From: Candidatus Flexifilum affinis
Lineage (GTDB): Bacteria > Chloroflexota > Anaerolineae > Aggregatilineales > Phototrophicaceae
DNA length: 64,000 nucleotides
Assembly: GCA_016713325.1 (NCBI GenBank)
Contig: JADJPJ010000095.1
Span: forward strand, 124,001 to 188,000
Reading direction: 5' to 3'
The notes under the pieces were generated by a model, which was given only the letters and a program-made list of their open reading frames with translations, was not told where the DNA came from and searched no databases. Each line of letters starts with the position of its first letter. The first letter of the stretch is position 1. This document shows positions 8,682-17,891 of the stretch, piece after piece. The translations under genes and the position numbers were made by a program.

Positions 8682-9374
8682 CTATCCGTTCGCTTCCTCG
8701 ATGACCGCCGCCAAAATGTCCAGCGGGACTGGGCCGCGGTCATACGTCACGCCCTCGTGCTCCACGAAGACGGCCTCGCCATCGGCATAGCGCACCATCA
8801 CGGCCGGCGTGCCGGTGATGCCGGCCCCGGTCGCAAACTCGTAGTCGGCGATGACCTGACGCGCCCGCCAGATGCAGCCCAGCATCGAGAGATAGTCGAT
8901 CCCCAGCTCGTCGGCCACGACGCGGCCCAGTGGCGCGTAATACGACCCGATTTCGGCGTATTCGTAGAGAATTTCCGACGCCTGCCAGAAGCCGCCCCCG
9001 TGCAGTGTTTCGGCGCACTCGGCCACGCGCGACGCATAGACCGTGCGCCGGCCGCCGGCCGTGGGGAACACGCGCAGCTCGAAGCGCGCCTGCCCCGTCA
9101 GCACGTGATCCAGAATGAACTGGTCGATCGTTGTGCGGTAATCCAGGCAGTGCGGGCATGCAAAGTCGGAAAACTCGACGATGGTGATCGGCGCGTCCGG
9201 GTTGCCGACGATATAGCCGCCATCGGCCGTGCGGGCGGACGGGAGCGTGGCCAGCACGGTGCGCAGATCGTCGTCCTGGGCGGCAACGCGAACGACGCCG
9301 GCGAAGCCGACGACGCCGACCAGCAGGAGCAGCACGGCGATCAGAGCGAAGGGGCGGGTCAGGGATCGAATCAT
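8682..9374 (-). CDS. DsbA-family thioredoxin-like exported protein
   Basis: It has 230 residues with an N-terminal signal or anchor helix (FALIAVLLLLVGVVGFAG). The thioredoxin fold begins at GNPDAPITIVEFSDFACPHC, with the active-site CPHC. It ends with the cis-proline loop GITGTPAVMVRY. This is the DsbA/BdbD/DSBA-like pattern: a dithiol oxidase or reductase acting on exported proteins outside the membrane. Additional cysteines (in RVAECAE and LGCIWRA) may form a second pair. The giant protein at 10795-16356 has many cysteine pairs and could be a client, but that is inference. Confidence 0.85.
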   Translation of the reverse strand: MIRSLTRPFALIAVLLLLVGVVGFAGVVRVAAQDDDLRTVLATLPSARTADGGYIVGNPDAPITIVEFSDFACPHCLDYRTTIDQFILDHVLTGQARFELRVFPTAGGRRTVYASRVAECAETLHGGGFWQASEILYEYAEIGSYYAPLGRVVADELGIDYLSMLGCIWRARQVIADYEFATGAGITGTPAVMVRYADGEAVFVEHEGVTYDRGPVPLDILAAVIEEANG

Positions 9375-9442
9375 GAGATTGGTCTCGTGTATTGTGCGAA
9401 TGGCGCTATTGTACCTGCTTTGTGCCGGCTGCGCGCCGCTCG

Positions 9443-10535
9443 CTATCCAACCGGCATGCCGAACGTCTGCGCGACCACAGGGTGGGTGATCTTCCCGGCG
9501 CGCACGTTGAGGCCGCGGGCCAGCGCCACATCTTCGGCCAGCACGTCGTCCAGATCGCCCGAGGCGACCTTGATCACATACGGCAGGGTGGCATTGGCCA
9601 GCGCCAGGCTGGAGGTGCGCGGCACAGCGCCGGGCATGTTGGCCACGCCGTAGTGCAGCACGTCGTCCACATAGTAGGTCGGGTTGCTGTGGGTCGTCGG
9701 TCGGGTGGTCTCGACGCAGCCTCCCTGGTCGACCGCCACGTCGACGATCACGCTGTTGCGCGGCATCAGCTTGAGCATCTCGCGCGTGACCAGACGGGGC
9801 GCGCGCGCCCCGGTGACCAGCACGGCGCCGATCACGGCGTCGGCGGTGCGCAGGGCCTCGGCGATGTTGACCTCGGTCGAGTAGACGGTGACGATGCGCC
9901 CGTGCATCACGTCGGAGAGGTAGCGCAGGCGGTCCAGGTTGATGTCCAGCAGCGTCACCTGCGCGCCCATGCCGACGGCGATCTCCGCGGCATGCGTGCC
10001 AACCGTGCCGGCGCCGATGATCACCACGTGGGCCGGGCGCACGCCGGGCACGCCGCCGAACAGGATGCCGCGCCCGCCTTCCGGCTTCTGCAAGTACTGC
10101 GCCGCGATCTGCGTAGCCATGCGGCCGGCCACTTCGCTCATCGGCTGGAGCAGCGGGAGATGGCCGTCGGGCATCTGCACCGTCTCATAGGCCAGGGATG
10201 TGACGCCGCTGGCCAGCAGCGCGCGTCAGTTCTTCGCTGACGGAGAGGTGGAGGTAGGCGAAAAGGGTCAGGTCCTCGCGCAGGTAGAAATACTCGTTCG
10301 GCAGCGGATCTTTGACCTTGAGGACCAGTTCGCTGCGATTCCAGGTTTCTTCGGCGCTGTGGGCAATCTGCGCGCCTGCCAGCACGTACTCATCATCCGT
10401 AAAGCCACTGCCCCGCCCTGCGTCCGTTTCGACTGTGACATGATGCCCGCGCCGGGTCAACTCGCGCACGCCGCTCGGCGGCAGTGCGACGCGATACTCG
10501 TTATCCTTGATTTCCTTTGGGATGCCGATATTCAT
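9443..10535 (-). CDS. ald: Alanine dehydrogenase (frameshifted)
   Basis: About 363 residues after repairing one frameshift near 10200. The N-terminus [20 protein letters not shown] is typical. Lys and His residues of the substrate site fall in [13 protein letters not shown] and FAYLHLS. The Rossmann motif is [20 protein letters not shown]. The middle and end ([22 protein letters not shown]) match the family. It catalyses NAD-dependent oxidative deamination of L-alanine to pyruvate and ammonia, or the reverse, in the cytoplasm. The start is the ATG at 10535. The break lies in a well-conserved part of the protein, so a sequence error is likelier than gene loss. Confidence 0.9.
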
Positions 10536-10637
10536 GAAAAAGCCTTTTTTCTTCAAGACCACACGTTAGCCCTATTTTAAACAGAGTGTCGGAAAAGTCA
10601 CCAACACAGTCGCACACCGTAGAGAAAGGTCAGCAGG

Positions 10638-10790
10638 CCCTCCCCTCTGCCTCTCCCGCCTCTCCCTCGGCCGTAGGAAGAAGGAAAGCCCCCTCTCCAG
10701 CATGGAGAGGGGGTTGGGGGTGAGGTTCAGGCCTTTGCAAATACTCGCCCCCTCAGCCCGCAGTGCGGGAGAGGGGGTAAAGATCCTGGT
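10638..10790. repeat. Cluster of dispersed CCCTCTCC-family palindromes
   Basis: It includes a perfect 10-bp hairpin, CCCCCTCTCC (10689-10698) and GGAGAGGGGG (10704-10713), around AGCAT, then TTGGGGGTGAGG. A second pair at about 10750-10780 (CCCCCTC...GAGGGGG) lies just after the stop of the giant gene and may end its transcript. Confidence 0.6.
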
Positions 10791-10794
10791 CGAG

Positions 10795-13700
10795 TCAGGG
10801 CGTGGGGCCGGACTGCGCGAAGTTGACCGCCAGGAGCGAGAAATCGCTGATGGTCACGAACCCGTTATCGTTGAAATCGGCGCGCGCATCGTAGGCGGGT
10901 TGCCCTTCCGAGGCGCCAAACGACGACGCCAGAAGCGAGAAGTCGAGAATGTTGACCAGGTTGTCGTTGTTGGCGTCGCCTTCTCGGAGCATTCCGGCAT
11001 TCACGGTGTTGACGCCGGCATAGAGCACAGCCGGCACAGTGGCGGCCAGGGTATGGCTGCCTTTGATCCAGACGTTGACCGCGCCCGTCGGCAGCCCGGT
11101 GACGGTGAAGCCGCCCTGCGGATCGGTGGTGACGGTGTCGTCGAACAGGATCGCTCCGTCGCTCTGCCTCTTGACGACGACGTGCAGCAATGTCACCCAG
11201 CTCGCATCTGGCGCCGTCCCGTGACCCTGAAGCGTCACGGAGAGCGCACCGTCCGCGATGCCCGCCAGCGTGAAGTCGATCCCGGTCACATCCGGCGCTC
11301 CAGGCTCCAGCACGATCTGGGTGGAGCCGAGCATGTCGCTCTCCTGCCACCATTCCGTGTCATAGTAGGCCGATCCGCCCGTGCACGGCGCAGAACCGCC
11401 GGCGCGGATGCTCTGAAGCGTGCTGAACTTCACGCCGGGGAACTGATACGCTCCGAAGGCATCCGTGCAGACGGTCTCCATGTGGTCGGAGAGGCGCGTC
11501 ACGGCGATGCGCGGCAGCAGCGCGTTCGTCTGCGCGTCGCGCACCACCCCGGAGATCGTTCCGCCCTCATCCAGAAGGAAATTCACGCCGGTCTCGACCG
11601 GCTCTTCCGGCGTCAGCGTGATCGACACGCCGCCGAGATACAGACCCCAGACGGTGTTTTCCCCGCCGCACTCGAGATCCCCGCCGGCGCGGACGATAAA
11701 CGGTACGTTGAAAGGCAGGCCGGGCAGTGTATAGGTCCCGTCCGCCCCGGTGCAGGTGCTGATGTCGAGGCCGAGGTCGGCAAACAGGGCGCGGACGCTG
11801 ATGTTCGGCATCGGGTCGCCGGGGGCCAGCGGGCCGGTCGCTCCTGCCGGGGCCGGAACCGGCGGCTCGGTGATGGTGCCCTCGATCGTGCCGCCGAGAT
11901 CGAGCGCGAAGTCCTTAGCGGTGGCGTGCGGAGACGTGCTGGTGACGGTCACCGGCGTGGCAGTGGCCACATCCAGTGCATCCTGCCACCATTCTGGCGC
12001 GTAGAGCTGCGTCTGGCCGGGGCACAGGTTGCTCCCGCCCGCGCCCGCCCGCACGACGAGCGGCGTATCGAACGGCACAGACAGCGTGTACTGGCCATCC
12101 GCGTTGGTGCACTGCCCATAGCCCTGATCGGTTTCGACTCCGACATTGGCCAGCGGGTTGCCCAGCGCATCGCGCACGGTGCCGGAGATCGTGCCGCCGG
12201 TACTGAGAGTGAAATTCGCCCCGGACAGGTCCGGCATAACCGCCGTCAGCGATACCCCGAGCGCCTCTTGTTCCGAGGGACTCTCCAGCCACCATTCCTG
12301 CGTGTATTCGCTGGAGCCGCCGCACCAGTTGCTGCTGCCCCCGGCGTAGAACTTGAAGGACAGTGGGTTGCCAGCGGTCGAAAGCGGGACAAACGGGACG
12401 GTGTAGGTGCCATCGGCACCCGTGCAGGCGCCCAGCCAGGCATCCAGGAAGCCGACGTTCAGGTTGCCGAGCGGGTTGCCCTCCGCATCCGTGACCCGCC
12501 CGCTGATTGTGCCCGCGCCGCCGACGGTGAAATCGATGTCCGGGGTGGTGGCCCCGGCGGTGACCGTCACTGGCGTGAGATCGCTGAGGTGGAAAACGTT
12601 GTTGTAGTACATCCTCCCGTAGTGATCGCCGACGACGTCGACGCGATACTGGCCCGCCGCCAGCCCGGCGATGCTGTAGGAGCCGTCGGGCGCCGGTTCG
12701 ACGCTGGCTATCTGCTGATAGTCTCCGAGTGTGTACACCTCGACTGCCAGCCAGCCGGACCAGCCGGTCAACGGGGTTACGCCATCGCTCTGGTAGAGCT
12801 GCCCACTGATTCCGCCGCCCATCTCCAGTGTGAAGTCGGCGGTCATGTCCCGGAAAGCGGGCGTAAAGGTCACGGGAGTGGCGGCGTTCGGATCAGGCGT
12901 TTCTTGCCAGTACTCGAACACATAGGGCGCATCATTGGCGCAGCCTTCCCACTGCCCTGGCTCGCCAGAAGGCACCGTCGACGGCGCGACGATGGTGAAC
13001 GGCACATTCATGAAGTCGATCGTCGCGTCGTAGTGGCCGAATTCGTCGGTGCAGAGGCCCAGGCCGGTGAAGGGATAGAAGAAGTTCACGCTGATGAACG
13101 GGATGGGGTCGCCGGTGGCCGCGTCGCGGACTGTGCCGTGCACATGTCCCGCCGCGTAGGCGGTGAAATCCTTGCCCGTGACATCCGGCTCAGCCTCGGA
13201 GACGACGATATCGACGATCTGCGCGGGATAGTTGACATCCGGGTAGCCCCGCCAGGCGTAGTACGTGCCGGATCCGTCGCACGAGCCGCCAGCCGTCAGC
13301 TTATGTGAACCGTACGGGACCATCAGCGTGAAATTCCCGCTGCCATCGGTGCATGTGCTGAATCCGGTCGGCCCGCTGTCGCCATTGCTGTTGACGAGTA
13401 TGGTCTCGATGCGCACATTGCCGGCCGGCAGCAGCGTGTCGCCGTCTGTGATGTGACCACTGATCGTGCCGCCGGTCCCCAGGACAATGTCGATGCCGGA
13501 AACTTCCGGCACGGCGTCCGTCAGCGGGATGGCGGTGGCCTCCTGCTCGTAGTAGACGTCCTGGTAGAACTCCTGCAAGAACCCCTGATTCGGGCAGCCG
13601 CCCCACTGGACGCCGCCGACCCGAATCTTGTACTCTGCGTTCAGCGGCATTCCCGAAAGGGTGTATGTGCCGTCGCCATTGGAGCAGGTTCCGTAACCGC

Positions 13701-16356
13701 CGGGCTGGGTATCGACCGGCACGCCACCCTGTTCGATGCCTTCCTCGTCGCGGATGACGCCGCTGATCGAGCCTCCCGGCTCCAGGGTGAAGTCGATATT
13801 CGTCGGCCCAGGCACGCCACTGGTCAGGGTGATCAGATCGGCGAGGTGCCAGTACTGCTTCTCCTGCCAGAACTCCTGCGCATAGACTCCGCCGCCGCAC
13901 CAGTTGTTCCCGCCGGCGCTGACGCGGAAGCTGACACCAAAAGGTAGACCGCCGATCTCGTAATGTCCGCTGGCATCGGTACACGCGCCCATGCCGTAGC
14001 CATCAAAGTGCGTGCTGACGCCCACGTTCGCCAGCGATGTCTGGCCATCGGTCGCAAAGACCGTCCCGCTGACTATCCCGCCGACCTCCAGCGTGAAGTT
14101 CTTGCCGGTGACATTCGGCTCGGCGGAGGTCGTGGTGATCGGCGTGGCGGCGCTGACGTCCGCTGCTTCCTCCCACCATTCCGTCAGGTAGATCTGCGGG
14201 CCGCCCTGGCACCAGTTGTTGCCCCCGGCGCGAATCTTGAACGGCGTGTCCATCGGAACGCTCAGCGTATACTCGCCGCTGGCGTTGGTGCAGGACCCCA
14301 TACCCCCCTGCTCGACATCGACGCCGATGTTGGCCAATGGCGTGACGCCATCGGCGGCGTAGACCACGCCGCTGATCGTGCCGGCCTGGTCGAGCGTGAA
14401 GTCCACGCCACTCACCGTGCCGCCCGAGTTCACAACCACCTGGGTGGCGGTCTGCCAGTCCATACCGGCCTCGTCGTAGTACTCGGTCACCCAGCCATCG
14501 CCGTGTGCGTTAATCACATAGGTGCCGGGCGCCAGCGACAACGTGAACTGACCGTTCTCGTTTGTAGCGGCGCCGGTGACATGCTGGCCATTCGAGGCTA
14601 GAAACGAGGATACGCTGACATTCGCGATCTTCGTGACGCCGTCGGCCTGGTAGACCGTCCCGGTGACGATCCCAGCGGGCGCAAGCGTGAAGACAAGTCC
14701 ACCTCGGGTCGACTGCGCCGGCGTAAGGGTGATTTCCGTCGCCTGTGCTTCGTCCGCGACGTTGTCATACCACTCCTGCACAAAATGACCGTTTGGATTG
14801 CCACACCAGCTCTGACCGCTCGCGGACGCATGCACCTTGAACGGCGTGTTGAGCGGCACGCCGTATAGCGTGAACACGCCATTCTGGTCGGCGCAGTGGC
14901 CGACGGGCAGGTTCAGCCCGACGTTGGCGTAAGGCACAGGCGTCGAGCCATCTTCTTCGTACACCGTGCCGCTGACGACTCCACCGGGTTCCAGCGTGAA
15001 GTCGATGTCTGTCGGCCCCGGCTGCCCCGGCGTGAGGAAGATCGGATCGGCAAGGTGGTTGTAGACCTCCTCCTGCCAGTTTTCATGGACGTAGACCGCG
15101 CTGCCGCACGAGTTCTGTCCACCCGAGTCGACGGTGATAGGCGTATTGTAGGGTAGCCCAACGAATTCGTAGTGACCCAGCGCATCGGTACAGGTGGTCA
15201 GGCCATAGCTGGGGAGATGAAAATTCACCGCCATGTTGCTGATCGGCAGACCTGTCGTCTGATCGGTCACCACGCCGCTGAGCGTTCCGCCGACGTCCAG
15301 CGTGAAGTTCTTGCCGGTGACATTCGGCTCGGCGGCGCTGGCGCTGATCGGCGTGGCGGCGCTGACGTCCGCTGCTTCCTCCCACCATTCCGTCAGGTAG
15401 ATCTGCGGGCCGCCCTGGCACCAGTTGTTGCGCGCGGCGTGAATCTTGTACGGCGTGTCGAGCGCCACGACGAGCGTATACAGACCATTGGAGTCGGTAC
15501 AGAATCCCATACCGCCTTGTTCGACATCGACGCCAATGTTGGCCAGCGGCGTGACCCCGTCGGCGGCGTACACCGTGCCGCTGATCGTCCCCGCCTGGTC
15601 GAGCGTGAGGTTGATGCCCGGCAGGCTCGGCACGGCGGCGCTGACGGTCAGAACGGTCGCTTCGTTCCAGTTCTGCTTTTCCTGCCAGTATTCCTGCACA
15701 TAGCGCTTGTCGCTGCACCAGTTGCTGCTTCCGCCCGAATTGACGCGAAAAGGCACGTCGAGCGGGATTCCGTCAAAGCTGAAGGAGCCATCCGCCTCGG
15801 TGCACTTGCCCATGCCATAACCATCGATATGGATATCGATCGTGATGTTGTCGATCGGCAGCCCGGTCGTCTGATCGATCACCGAACCGCTTATTGAGCC
15901 GCCTGGATTGAGCGTGAAATGGATGTTGGACGGGCCGGGGCCTGGGGCGGGCAGCGTGATCCAGTTGGGTGGGTCCCACGGCATGACCTCCTCCCAGTCT
16001 TCTCGCGCATACGATGCGCCGCCGCATCGACTATCGCCGCCGGCGCTGGCCTTGAAGGCGACTCCGACCGGGAGGCCATCGAGCACGTACTGTCCGAGGC
16101 TGTCGGTGCACGTTCCGATACCATAGCCGACAAAATGCGCATCCACCGGGATATTGGCGAGCGGCTGACCGGTGGATGCATCCGTCACCACGCCGCTGAT
16201 GGAGCCGGTGGTTTGCAGCGCGGCTGGGAGTTCTATGGAGGGTTCGGAAATACCGGAGTCGGAGGCGGCCAGCCCTGCGGATGGCAGCGCGAGGAGGAGG
16301 ATCAGGATGAGGATCAAAAACAAAGAATCCACAAAAAAGCGTCGTTGAAGCAGCAT
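10795..16356 (-). CDS. Giant secreted protein: 16 carboxypeptidase-regulatory-like repeats plus dockerin-like end
   Basis: The protein has about 1853 residues from the ATG at 16356, which has GGAAGGA six to seven bases upstream. A signal peptide (FFVDSLFLILILILLLALPS) is followed by 16 tandem units of about 100 residues. Each begins GxISGxVxD..G.P...V and has one Cys near CTDxxGxY. Most have a second Cys in NWCGG or similar, plus an aromatic block like EWWEE. They resemble CarboxypepD_reg/Cna-B-like beta-sandwich domains. Units 3 and 7 are nearly identical. The last ~190 residues hold the WIKGSHTLA domain and two calcium loops (DANNDNLVNILDFSLLASSF and DFNDNGFVTISDFSLLAVNF). A structural or adhesive surface role is inferred. 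Confidence 0.8.
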   Translation of the reverse strand: MLLQRRFFVDSLFLILILILLLALPSAGLAASDSGISEPSIELPAALQTTGSISGVVTDASTGQPLANIPVDAHFVGYGIGTCTDSLGQYVLDGLPVGVAFKASAGGDSRCGGASYAREDWEEVMPWDPPNWITLPAPGPGPSNIHFTLNPGGSISGSVIDQTTGLPIDNITIDIHIDGYGMGKCTEADGSFSFDGIPLDVPFRVNSGGSSNWCSDKRYVQEYWQEKQNWNEATVLTVSAAVPSLPGINLTLDQAGTISGTVYAADGVTPLANIGVDVEQGGMGFCTDSNGLYTLVVALDTPYKIHAARNNWCQGGPQIYLTEWWEEAADVSAATPISASAAEPNVTGKNFTLDVGGTLSGVVTDQTTGLPISNMAVNFHLPSYGLTTCTDALGHYEFVGLPYNTPITVDSGGQNSCGSAVYVHENWQEEVYNHLADPIFLTPGQPGPTDIDFTLEPGGVVSGTVYEEDGSTPVPYANVGLNLPVGHCADQNGVFTLYGVPLNTPFKVHASASGQSWCGNPNGHFVQEWYDNVADEAQATEITLTPAQSTRGGLVFTLAPAGIVTGTVYQADGVTKIANVSVSSFLASNGQHVTGAATNENGQFTLSLAPGTYVINAHGDGWVTEYYDEAGMDWQTATQVVVNSGGTVSGVDFTLDQAGTISGVVYAADGVTPLANIGVDVEQGGMGSCTNASGEYTLSVPMDTPFKIRAGGNNWCQGGPQIYLTEWWEEAADVSAATPITTTSAEPNVTGKNFTLEVGGIVSGTVFATDGQTSLANVGVSTHFDGYGMGACTDASGHYEIGGLPFGVSFRVSAGGNNWCGGGVYAQEFWQEKQYWHLADLITLTSGVPGPTNIDFTLEPGGSISGVIRDEEGIEQGGVPVDTQPGGYGTCSNGDGTYTLSGMPLNAEYKIRVGGVQWGGCPNQGFLQEFYQDVYYEQEATAIPLTDAVPEVSGIDIVLGTGGTISGHITDGDTLLPAGNVRIETILVNSNGDSGPTGFSTCTDGSGNFTLMVPYGSHKLTAGGSCDGSGTYYAWRGYPDVNYPAQIVDIVVSEAEPDVTGKDFTAYAAGHVHGTVRDAATGDPIPFISVNFFYPFTGLGLCTDEFGHYDATIDFMNVPFTIVAPSTVPSGEPGQWEGCANDAPYVFEYWQETPDPNAATPVTFTPAFRDMTADFTLEMGGGISGQLYQSDGVTPLTGWSGWLAVEVYTLGDYQQIASVEPAPDGSYSIAGLAAGQYRVDVVGDHYGRMYYNNVFHLSDLTPVTVTAGATTPDIDFTVGGAGTISGRVTDAEGNPLGNLNVGFLDAWLGACTGADGTYTVPFVPLSTAGNPLSFKFYAGGSSNWCGGSSEYTQEWWLESPSEQEALGVSLTAVMPDLSGANFTLSTGGTISGTVRDALGNPLANVGVETDQGYGQCTNADGQYTLSVPFDTPLVVRAGAGGSNLCPGQTQLYAPEWWQDALDVATATPVTVTSTSPHATAKDFALDLGGTIEGTITEPPVPAPAGATGPLAPGDPMPNISVRALFADLGLDISTCTGADGTYTLPGLPFNVPFIVRAGGDLECGGENTVWGLYLGGVSITLTPEEPVETGVNFLLDEGGTISGVVRDAQTNALLPRIAVTRLSDHMETVCTDAFGAYQFPGVKFSTLQSIRAGGSAPCTGGSAYYDTEWWQESDMLGSTQIVLEPGAPDVTGIDFTLAGIADGALSVTLQGHGTAPDASWVTLLHVVVKRQSDGAILFDDTVTTDPQGGFTVTGLPTGAVNVWIKGSHTLAATVPAVLYAGVNTVNAGMLREGDANNDNLVNILDFSLLASSFGASEGQPAYDARADFNDNGFVTISDFSLLAVNFAQSGPTP

Positions 16357-16427
16357 GACTCGTCCTTCCCTGTCGATCGCGAGTGGGATCAAAGACAGGC
16401 AATGTTCGCTGCCTCAACTTTAGGTAC

Positions 16428-16486
16428 TTGTGACAGGTTCTGCTAGTGAAACCTGTCACAAATTCCTGAAATTCAGTTGAATTTCA
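16428..16486. promoter_or_regulatory. Two perfect inverted repeats upstream of the giant secreted-protein gene
   Basis: TTGTGACAGGTT (16428-16439) and AACCTGTCACAA (16450-16461) form a perfect 12-bp inverted repeat. Next to it TGAAATTCA and TGAATTTCA (16467-16475 and 16478-16486) form a perfect 9-bp one. They lie 70-130 bases before the giant gene's start. They could be operators or RNA hairpins; no -10/-35 pair is clear. Confidence 0.45.
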
Positions 16487-16493
16487 CAGAATA

Positions 16494-16510
16494 GGGTTTC
16501 TGCGAAACCC
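16494..16510 (-). terminator. Short terminator-like hairpin after the FAS1 gene
   Basis: GGGTTTC-TGC-GAAACCC lies six bases past the stop of the gene at 16517 and is followed, on the minus strand, by TATTCTG. The T-run is weak. Confidence 0.4.
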
Positions 16511-16516
16511 CCACCG

Positions 16517-17701
16517 TTACCCCAGCGTGCAGTAGGTCTCCTGGAAATTCGGCGGGATGAGCACCGAGTCGATCAGGTAGACGTCTCCGTTGAGCGCCGA
16601 GTAGTGCACATCCTCCGGGACCGTGACGGTGTCGTCGATGAGGATGCCGCCCGGAACACTGCGGAAGGTATGGGTGCTTCCGGAAATGGCCGGCAGGGCG
16701 CCTTCGGTGACGAGCTGATCGGGCGGGTAAGCGCCGAGCAGAATGTGGTTGAAGATCAGGGCGCGCATGGCCGAGGGGTTCTCGGTGGCGCACTCGAACA
16801 CCGCCGGCGCGACGGCCAGGATGGCGGCATCGGTGGGCGCGAAGACGGTCAGCGGGAAATTCGGGTTGGTGAAGAGCACGTCGAAGCGGGCCAGATCCAG
16901 CAGCGCGACAATGTTCTCGGTCGCGTACAGCGTCTCGCCATCGGTGACCTGCATGTCGGCGGTCAGGCCGCGCAGGAAGGTCAGGATGTCCACCGGCACG
17001 CGGTGGATCTCGCCGACCTGGAGGTTGGTCACCTGGCCGCCGCTGTAAACCCCGCTGAGGGTGAGCAGGGTGATGACGTTCGGCTCCAGGAAGCCCTGCT
17101 CCAGGCGCAGCACCGGGTTCTGCGGCGTCGGCGGATCGACCACCGTGAGCTGGCGATAGCCGCCGGCTTCGGCATTGGCCACGGCCGCCTGCCGGTAGAG
17201 GATGTTGGCGATCAGCCCGATCCCGTCAATATTCACGGTCAGCGCCGGCGAATTCTTGAGGTTGTTGACGACGATGAGGCAGGATTCATCCTCCGCTGCC
17301 TCCATGCACAGCCGGTTTTCGTCGAGCAGAATGAGGTCCAGGGTGTTGTCGCCTCCGGTGCCGATCAGAGCCGCGGTGTAGTAGCCAGGCGCAAGCGGCG
17401 GGAGCGTCCAGTTGCGGGTGTAGGCGGCGGCGTTGGGCGGGGCGACGACGAAGGTCAGGGCCGACGACCGGTTGGACAGATATGGGAAGTACTCGCTGAC
17501 CGAATTCGGGGTGAAGTTGACCAGCACCGGCCGGCCATCCTGCAAGGTCATCGAGACGGCGGTGGCATCGTTGCTGAGCTGGAGCACCCGCAAAAATGTG
17601 CCTTCCGCGGCGTCCTGCGCCGCCGCGCCAGAAGCGCCCATTCCCAGGGCGGTGACGATGAGCATCAGCAGCAGGAATATGGGGATCGTTCGTCGCATCA
17701 T
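16517..17701 (-). CDS. Exported DUF4397 and fasciclin (FAS1) domain protein
   Basis: It has 394 residues from the ATG at 17701, with GGAGGG six bases upstream. The signal peptide (IPIFLLLMLIVTALGMGASG) is cut around AAAQDA. Residues about 35-240 look like DUF4397: LRVLQLSNDATAVSMTLQDG, then APGYYTAALIG, and a second half with LTVNIDGIGLIANILYRQ. Residues about 265-394 are a FAS1 domain: FDVLFTNPNFPLTVFAPTDA (the FAPTDAA box), MRALIFNHILLGAYPPDQL, and the closing GDVYLIDSVLIPP. FAS1 domains mediate cell-surface adhesion. It probably works with the neighbouring giant surface protein on the same strand. Confidence 0.85.
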   Translation of the reverse strand: MMRRTIPIFLLLMLIVTALGMGASGAAAQDAAEGTFLRVLQLSNDATAVSMTLQDGRPVLVNFTPNSVSEYFPYLSNRSSALTFVVAPPNAAAYTRNWTLPPLAPGYYTAALIGTGGDNTLDLILLDENRLCMEAAEDESCLIVVNNLKNSPALTVNIDGIGLIANILYRQAAVANAEAGGYRQLTVVDPPTPQNPVLRLEQGFLEPNVITLLTLSGVYSGGQVTNLQVGEIHRVPVDILTFLRGLTADMQVTDGETLYATENIVALLDLARFDVLFTNPNFPLTVFAPTDAAILAVAPAVFECATENPSAMRALIFNHILLGAYPPDQLVTEGALPAISGSTHTFRSVPGGILIDDTVTVPEDVHYSALNGDVYLIDSVLIPPNFQETYCTLG

Positions 17702-17891
17702 CTCAAGCCCTCCACGCAAATCCAGGCCCCTACGCATGACGGCGGTTCGTCCGCGCGTCCAATGCGATAGGGGGATTGGCGAAAATCTGATCTCATTGTG
17801 GCATGGGAATGATAGAAGAGAAACTGACGGACGCCCTATTCTGGACTAGGTATCCTCAAAACTGGGGGGCAGGATGACAGAAAAACCAAGG

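Noticed and set aside
10702..13308. Long open frame (868 codons) on the plus strand opposite the giant protein
   Set aside because: It mirrors the minus-strand repeats, has no start signal or recognisable motif, and the minus frame has signal peptide, domains and ribosome site.
10795..16356. Regularly spaced repeats resembling a CRISPR or minisatellite array
   Set aside because: Units are about 300 bp and coding, vary in sequence, and conserve protein motifs; no short identical repeats with unique spacers occur anywhere in the window.
16430..16460. CRP/FNR-type site (TGTGA...TCACA)
   Set aside because: The half-sites are far more than six bases apart.
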